Shown here in pieces: positions 59,300-64,000 of a stretch of DNA of 64,000 nt. How positions within the stretch are numbered: the first letter of the stretch is position 1; each line of letters opens with the position of its first letter. Both the position numbers and the translations under genes were made by a program. Source of the stretch: Lantana camara (lineage: Eukaryota; Streptophyta; Magnoliopsida; Lamiales; Verbenaceae); the NCBI GenBank assembly GCA_037501455.1, contig CM074862.1:57629501-57693500 (forward strand), given 5' to 3'. The notes under the pieces are model-generated. The model saw only the letters and a list, made by a program, of their open reading frames with translations, searched no databases and was not told the DNA's origin.

Positions 59300-61961
59300 T
59301 GTAACGCCCCGGTTTCCGGATGAACAGGTAAGCACGCCACGTGTGCGTTTTGAGCGTAGGTATATTTATTTCTTTTAGTTCATAATATGTTTTACGTGGC
59401 ATTCATATTTTTATAAAATTCATGAAACATTATTCATATCAATTCTTTGATATCATATCATTGAAAATATTATTTCATGATACAGAAAATATTTATTGCA
59501 TGAAATCAATTACCGAGAGTGATAAAATTTCCAAATTGTCCCTAGTTAAATACTTTCTAAAATTTTGGGGACTTAATTGCATGAACTTTTAGGATCAAAT
59601 TGATCATATTCTAAAACCTCGTATACTCGATTGCACAACTTAAACAATTCAAGGATTAATTGGCAAATTGGCATATTTCACACAAATCAAGGGATGAATC
59701 ACGTTATATCACTTCCATGAGCTTCCATGAGCTCATTTTTCATCCAAAAATTTACCAAACACATTTGCTCTCTCTCGGTATCAAGAAAACAAAAGGGGAA
59801 GAAGTGATTTTCATCATCCATCTTAAGAATCATCAAGAAATATTGCAAGAAATTGAGAGTTCATCATCTTCTTCATCCATCTCTTCATTTTAAGGTTGGT
59901 TTGCATGAAAGCCATGGTTCTTGATCATATTTTCCTTGACTAGGGTTTATGTTTGTGATGTTAGATGGATTATTGATAGATGAAAGCATGAATATGTGAT
60001 CATTTCATGAATTATGGCATCACTTATGACTTGAATTCTTGGAAATTTGGCATGAGTGATCAAGTTTGATCATGTACATGAAACCTTGAAATCTTGTTGA
60101 TATAGCATGTTTTATGTGTTTAAATGTTATATTAGTGTCTATTGAACTTATATGCATCATATTTCCAGAAATTATGGTATTTGGGATCAAAATCAAAATT
60201 GTTGTTGCTTTGTGAAAATTGGCCGAGAGCTTCCCCTGTTTCTGCTCTGTTTTTCAGTTGCAGGAACTGGGAACGACCGTTCCCAGCCTCAAGGCTTTGT
60301 GGGAACGGGCGTTCCCACCTCTTTTCAAAATAGGGGCGGCCGAGCATGGGAACGGCCGTTCCCATTTTGGCCTTGCGCCGGAAGGGCCGTTCCCAGCTCA
60401 AAGGCGCGGTTTTAAAAGGGGAAAAGCGCTGGCACGTTTTGGGGAACTCTTGGGAACGGCCGTTCCCATTTTACAAAGGGGAACGGAACGGCCGTTCCCA
60501 CCTGAATTGCAGTGTAAAATTCACTGCATAAAATTACGAAATTAGCCCCTCGATCCAACGACTTCTTTGACCCCGAATTGCTATAATATGTGTTAATATG
60601 ATGTGAAACCAAAAGTTATAATACCACATTGCATTTTCATGGTCGTCTCGACACGTTTTCGCCGTTCGTCATATTTTGGTCATATTAGGTCATGTCTCAT
60701 GAATGTATGTCGTATTTACACAGGTCACGAGGGCGTGGACGGGGAGCAAGCTCCGTAGAACGCTTATTTATTATATTTTGCAAGAAAGGTGAGGTTTTGT
60801 TTTGGTAAAACGAACCCTACAACCCTTATGTGCAAGTTTTCGGCCAAAACCTATTATAATTATAAACGTTTTCAAAGCTATAAACATTTCAAGCAAGAAT
60901 GTATCGATTGTCATGATTTTCAAGCATGTTGGCGAGTACATGATTGCACGTGGGCCCGAGGGTAATTCTTGAGCCAACCGGGAAAGCAAGGGCTGACGGG
61001 TAACTCCTGAATTATCCTCACATTGTTGGGATCACCCCCGAAGCCACTAGGAGATTAGTGGTGGAAGGAGTTCCGTGTCTAGAGGGTCATGTCCTCTACA
61101 CACACCATGTCGTGGATAGTCGAGCCTTGCAAACTCGCTATCACCCGGAGGAAGAAGGAGACTGGGGATTAATCCGGCATGTCGGGTTATCCTCGGGTTA
61201 TTGCATGTTTTCAAGAATGAAATTGTCTATGTGAGCACTAAAATATATTGCATGATCACGTATTTATCAAGCAAGCAAGCATGACCACGTATTGTTCACG
61301 ATTGGGAGTTCGGTTGGAGATTGCCCTTACTCGCCGGGGCCACATGTTCATGATATTGGCAAGCATGATTAATTAAACGTGTTAAAATGGATAGTTGTAA
61401 TCTCGGGCAAAAGATGAGATTTCTTGAACTGTATAAGTATTATTTTCTAAAAGTCTTTACCCGAGGCTACAACTTGCATGTGACGTGTGTTATATTTAAA
61501 TATTGCCCCTCACTCAGTCTTCGGTAGACTGATACTCCACTTTTCAGGTACCTTTTGAGCGTGGTTGTGCTAGGCGGGAGTTGGTCGAGTCTCGCATTTC
61601 CACGGGTCTAGTTTCATACCTCCATGTATATTACTTTTGGAACATTTCATGTGATGGATCGATATTAGTATTTTGAATTCATGGTTGTGTATATTGTTAA
61701 TAGACCCTAATGTAGTGATAGTAAATGGTACCTATATGTATCTATGTAATAAATACGGTACCTATATATATAATTGACTTTATTGCTTCCGCTTTGCTAT
61801 TCATGTTTGTTTGATTATGTTGGGGAGAGTGTCCCGCCTAGAGCGTCGTTTTGTTGTCACCCGTTCGCTGTGGTCTTGGTTTATGTATGAACTGTCCATT
61901 TCATACGTGGATCGGGGCTACAGTGCGGGGGATGTGGCGCCTCGGGGTCTAGGGTGCTACA
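59300..61961 (+). mobile_element. K 5' LTR, 2662 bp
   Basis: TGTAACGCCCCGG...GGGTGCTACA. Related to the solo LTR at 166-2727 across its length. Carries a six-copy palindrome array (60269-60499). Short open frames at 59660-59893 and across the array are not protein-like. No clear TATA box could be assigned. Confidence 0.9.
60269..60499. repeat. Array of six 16-bp palindromes in the K LTR
   Basis: Copies at 60269-60284, 60301-60316, 60348-60363, 60380-60394, 60452-60467 and 60485-60499; consensus GGGAACGGCCGTTCCC, with single changes in three. Centres are 32, 47, 31, 73 and 32 bp apart, nearly the pattern of the solo LTR. Confidence 0.95.
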
Positions 61962-61969
61962 TCTACAGG

Positions 61970-61985
61970 TGGTATCAGAGCCCGG
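61970..61985 (+). other. Primer-binding site, element K
   Basis: TGGTATCAGAGCCCGG, eight bases after the LTR; initiator-Met tRNA type. Confidence 0.88.
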
Positions 61986-62216
61986 TTGCAAAACCGAGGT
62001 TCTCGAGTCGTGTCGGGTCAGTCTAGGTCGCACGGCATAGGATTATGTGGTAATTGGGAGTCTGCATTTGGTTGACTTGCCTGGTTTACTTATTTCTTTG
62101 CATTTATTGAGCTAATTGATCTTCCTTGAACCTATGTTACTTGATATTATGGAGATTGTGTGCACGCATTTGCATTTGTTGATCAAGCCACGCATGTTTA
62201 GTGATCTACTTTCAGG

Positions 62217-64000
62217 ATGGAGCGTGATAGACATTCCCGTGACCGATCCCCGAGGCACAGGCATCATCATCGCCGCCACCATCATCGCCGTGAGAGGTCA
62301 CAGCCTCCTCCACCTGCTCAGGCACAGCCCCAGGATTTCATGAATGCAGTAGTGGGGCTAATCGATCAGAGGTTACAGGAACGGGTTCCTCCACCACCTC
62401 TAGCGCAGGTAGCACCTCCAGAGAATCCCATTTCTGCTATTTTACGGGAGTTTCAGAATCAGCGTCCCCCGAAGTTCTATAAGGGAGACGACATACAGGC
62501 AGAGATGTGGTTGAAGGAGATTGAGAGGATTTGGCAGCTTATCCCTTGTGATAGTCAGGAGAAGGCTCGTTGCACCCTCACTCTTATTCAGGGCGAGGCT
62601 TACTCCTGGTGGGAGAGCACACAGATTGTCTTGGAGGCAGCCGGGACCGAGATTACCTGGGAGGTCTTCGTACGGGAGTTCAGAAACAAGTTCATTCCTC
62701 CAGCTTCCCGTACCCGCAGATTGAGGGAGTTTACAGAATTAAAGCAGGGAAGCAGGTCAGTCGGCCAGTATATCGCCGAGTTCGAGAGGCTTTCTCGCTA
62801 TGCACCTAACATAGCGAACGATGACTTTCACAAGGCGATGCAGTTCGTTCAGGGGTTGAGGCCAGATATCCAGGATGCACTGAAAGCAGCCAATACCAGT
62901 ACTTGGGCAAAAGCTACTGCAAAAGCCCTAAAAGTTGAAGATTCTGATAGTGTAAGGAGGGCTACTCAGCGAGCAGGACAGGCTTCAGGCTCGAGATCAG
63001 GCCAGGGTTCGAGTTCAGGAAAAAGGCCGATGATTTACCCTACACCTCCAGCTCAGAGGGATACCGGGAAGAAACCTAAGTATACCGGGCCATCACAGAA
63101 GGGTGCAGGGCCGTTACTGAAAGGTCCAAGAGCTCCAGCACCACCCCAGCCACCTCAGAGACCGAGATGTACATGGTGTGGACATCCTACGCACACCTAT
63201 GATAACTGCAGGCGCCGGTTGGGCTTATGTTTGATCTGCGGGAGTAACGAGCACCTAGTTGACGGTTGTCCGGATCGTCAGGATCCACCACCTGCAGGAC
63301 CGAGGCCATTGGTGAGAGCTCGAGCTTATGCACTTGCTGGAGAGGAGCATGATGCTGATATTGATCCCGCTGCAGTAGTTGAAGGTATTATTTGCATTCA
63401 TGGCACGAACATCCATACATTATTTGATCCAGGAGCTACACACTCCTTTCTTGCGCATTCTATTGCTATTACCTTGTCTTTGCCTGCTATGTGTACTTCT
63501 GTGCGCTATTTAGTTAGTACTCCATTCGGTAGTAGGCGAGAGACGGATCAGGTTTACAAGGATGTTCCAGTTGTGATTGAAGGCCGGGAGTTTCTGACAG
63601 ATTTCATTGTTATGCCAATGGAGAGATACGGGGCTATTCTGGGGATGGATTGGCTTTACAGACACCGTGCTACAATTGATTGTCGGGCCAAGAAGGTTCA
63701 GTTGGGTTCAGAGGTTGTCACGGGCTGTACTTCGAAGACGGTACCCCTACTCTCGTTTTCAGAGGCTCAGAGATTAGTCAGAGACGGGGCTACAGGGTTC
63801 ATTGCCTACATTTTGAACAAGCCCAAAGATCAGGTGAAGTTAGAGGATACAGAAGTGGTAAAGGAATTTCCCGAGGTATTTCCAGAGAAGCTGGATTCTT
63901 TGCCTCCTGAGCGGGAGATTGAATTTGTGATTGATCTTTTCCCGAACGCCGAGCCGTATTCGAAGACTCCTTACCGGATGGCTCCAGCTGAATTAAAAGA
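62217..64000 (+). CDS. Gypsy gag-pol polyprotein (gag, protease, start of RT), partial
   Basis: 594 codons without a stop, running off the window. Residues 1-40 are Arg/His/Pro-rich. The gag core (retrotransposon gag family) spans about 75-240, with the WLKEIERIWQL and SWWES-type blocks. A basic Pro/Gly/Ser linker follows. Two zinc knuckles sit at 318-331 and 338-351 (C-x2-C-x4-H-x4-C each) for RNA binding. The aspartic protease spans about 385-495; its active site reads DPG (404-406), where the family normally has DSG or DTG, which may impair cleavage. ILGMDWL is at 474-480. From about 545 the N-terminal RT region (VFPE...PYRMAP) begins. The ATG at 62217 is 247 bp after the PBS and is the first in this frame before the gag core. 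Intact but for the DPG change. Confidence 0.92.
   Translation, partial: MERDRHSRDRSPRHRHHHRRHHHRRERSQPPPPAQAQPQDFMNAVVGLIDQRLQERVPPPPLAQVAPPENPISAILREFQNQRPPKFYKGDDIQAEMWLKEIERIWQLIPCDSQEKARCTLTLIQGEAYSWWESTQIVLEAAGTEITWEVFVREFRNKFIPPASRTRRLREFTELKQGSRSVGQYIAEFERLSRYAPNIANDDFHKAMQFVQGLRPDIQDALKAANTSTWAKATAKALKVEDSDSVRRATQRAGQASGSRSGQGSSSGKRPMIYPTPPAQRDTGKKPKYTGPSQKGAGPLLKGPRAPAPPQPPQRPRCTWCGHPTHTYDNCRRRLGLCLICGSNEHLVDGCPDRQDPPPAGPRPLVRARAYALAGEEHDADIDPAAVVEGIICIHGTNIHTLFDPGATHSFLAHSIAITLSLPAMCTSVRYLVSTPFGSRRETDQVYKDVPVVIEGREFLTDFIVMPMERYGAILGMDWLYRHRATIDCRAKKVQLGSEVVTGCTSKTVPLLSFSEAQRLVRDGATGFIAYILNKPKDQVKLEDTEVVKEFPEVFPEKLDSLPPEREIEFVIDLFPNAEPYSKTPYRMAPAELK

Larger units (their letters stand above)
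59300..64000 (+). mobile_element. Element K: Ty3/Gypsy retrotransposon, cut by window end
   Basis: 5' LTR, PBS, leader and an open gag-pol frame; pol beyond the start of RT and the 3' LTR lie outside. The RT-entry sequence and two-knuckle gag resemble chromovirus (Tekay/Del-like) elements; clade call is tentative. No coding damage in the visible part. Confidence 0.9.

Overview
This is plant nuclear DNA made almost wholly of LTR retrotransposons. The plant assignment rests on Ty1/Copia and Ty3/Gypsy elements of plant type, priming sites for initiator-Met tRNA, CACGTG-rich LTRs, and C-to-T decay in CAG/CAA contexts. The species cannot be named. I found no host gene, rRNA, tRNA gene or CRISPR array. 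Nearly every base is explained by nested insertions whose ends were placed by TG...CA termini, target-site duplications (TSDs) and resumption of the interrupted sequence.

Layout, outermost to innermost. Element A (Copia, + strand) runs from before the window to 58845. It carries a solo Gypsy LTR (166-2727), a reverse Copia remnant G (7507-11972, itself holding a small solo LTR at 10893-11540) and element E (12825-58321, gag-only, Tat-like). E carries D, a reverse solo Copia LTR (14375-53288). D carries C, a near-complete Copia (15262-52251). C holds B in its 5' LTR (a Copia with near-identical LTRs but ruined coding, 15968-26137) and H in its 3' LTR (reverse solo Gypsy LTR, 33953-50746). H holds I (reverse non-autonomous Gypsy, 36699-49746), and I holds J (reverse solo Gypsy LTR, 43287-46837). 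The chain A>E>D>C>H>I>J is seven layers deep. Right of A lie two LTR fragments (58846-59299), then K, a Gypsy element whose 5' LTR (59300-61961) and gag-pol (62217 onward) are open to the window end.

Coding state. K's visible gag, protease and start of RT form one uninterrupted frame of 594 codons. C keeps the integrase triad, DTG protease and YVDD but has four stops and one frameshift. A has more damage, including lost catalytic residues. B is collinear with C but riddled with stops. E keeps a gag frame broken only by stops at presumed Gln codons and has no pol. I has PBS, PPT and LTRs but no recognisable gag-pol.

Most interesting signals: (1) arrays of about 16-bp palindromes in three Gypsy LTR types, with different sequences but the same habit of pairing at 31-32 bp centre to centre; (2) a TGTC-CGCGAGTCGTGGG motif repeated three or four times in the long Copia leader, with a nearby hairpin showing a compensatory base-pair change; (3) element B, evidently moved recently despite dead coding; (4) a CACGTG cluster upstream of the Copia LTR TATA box.
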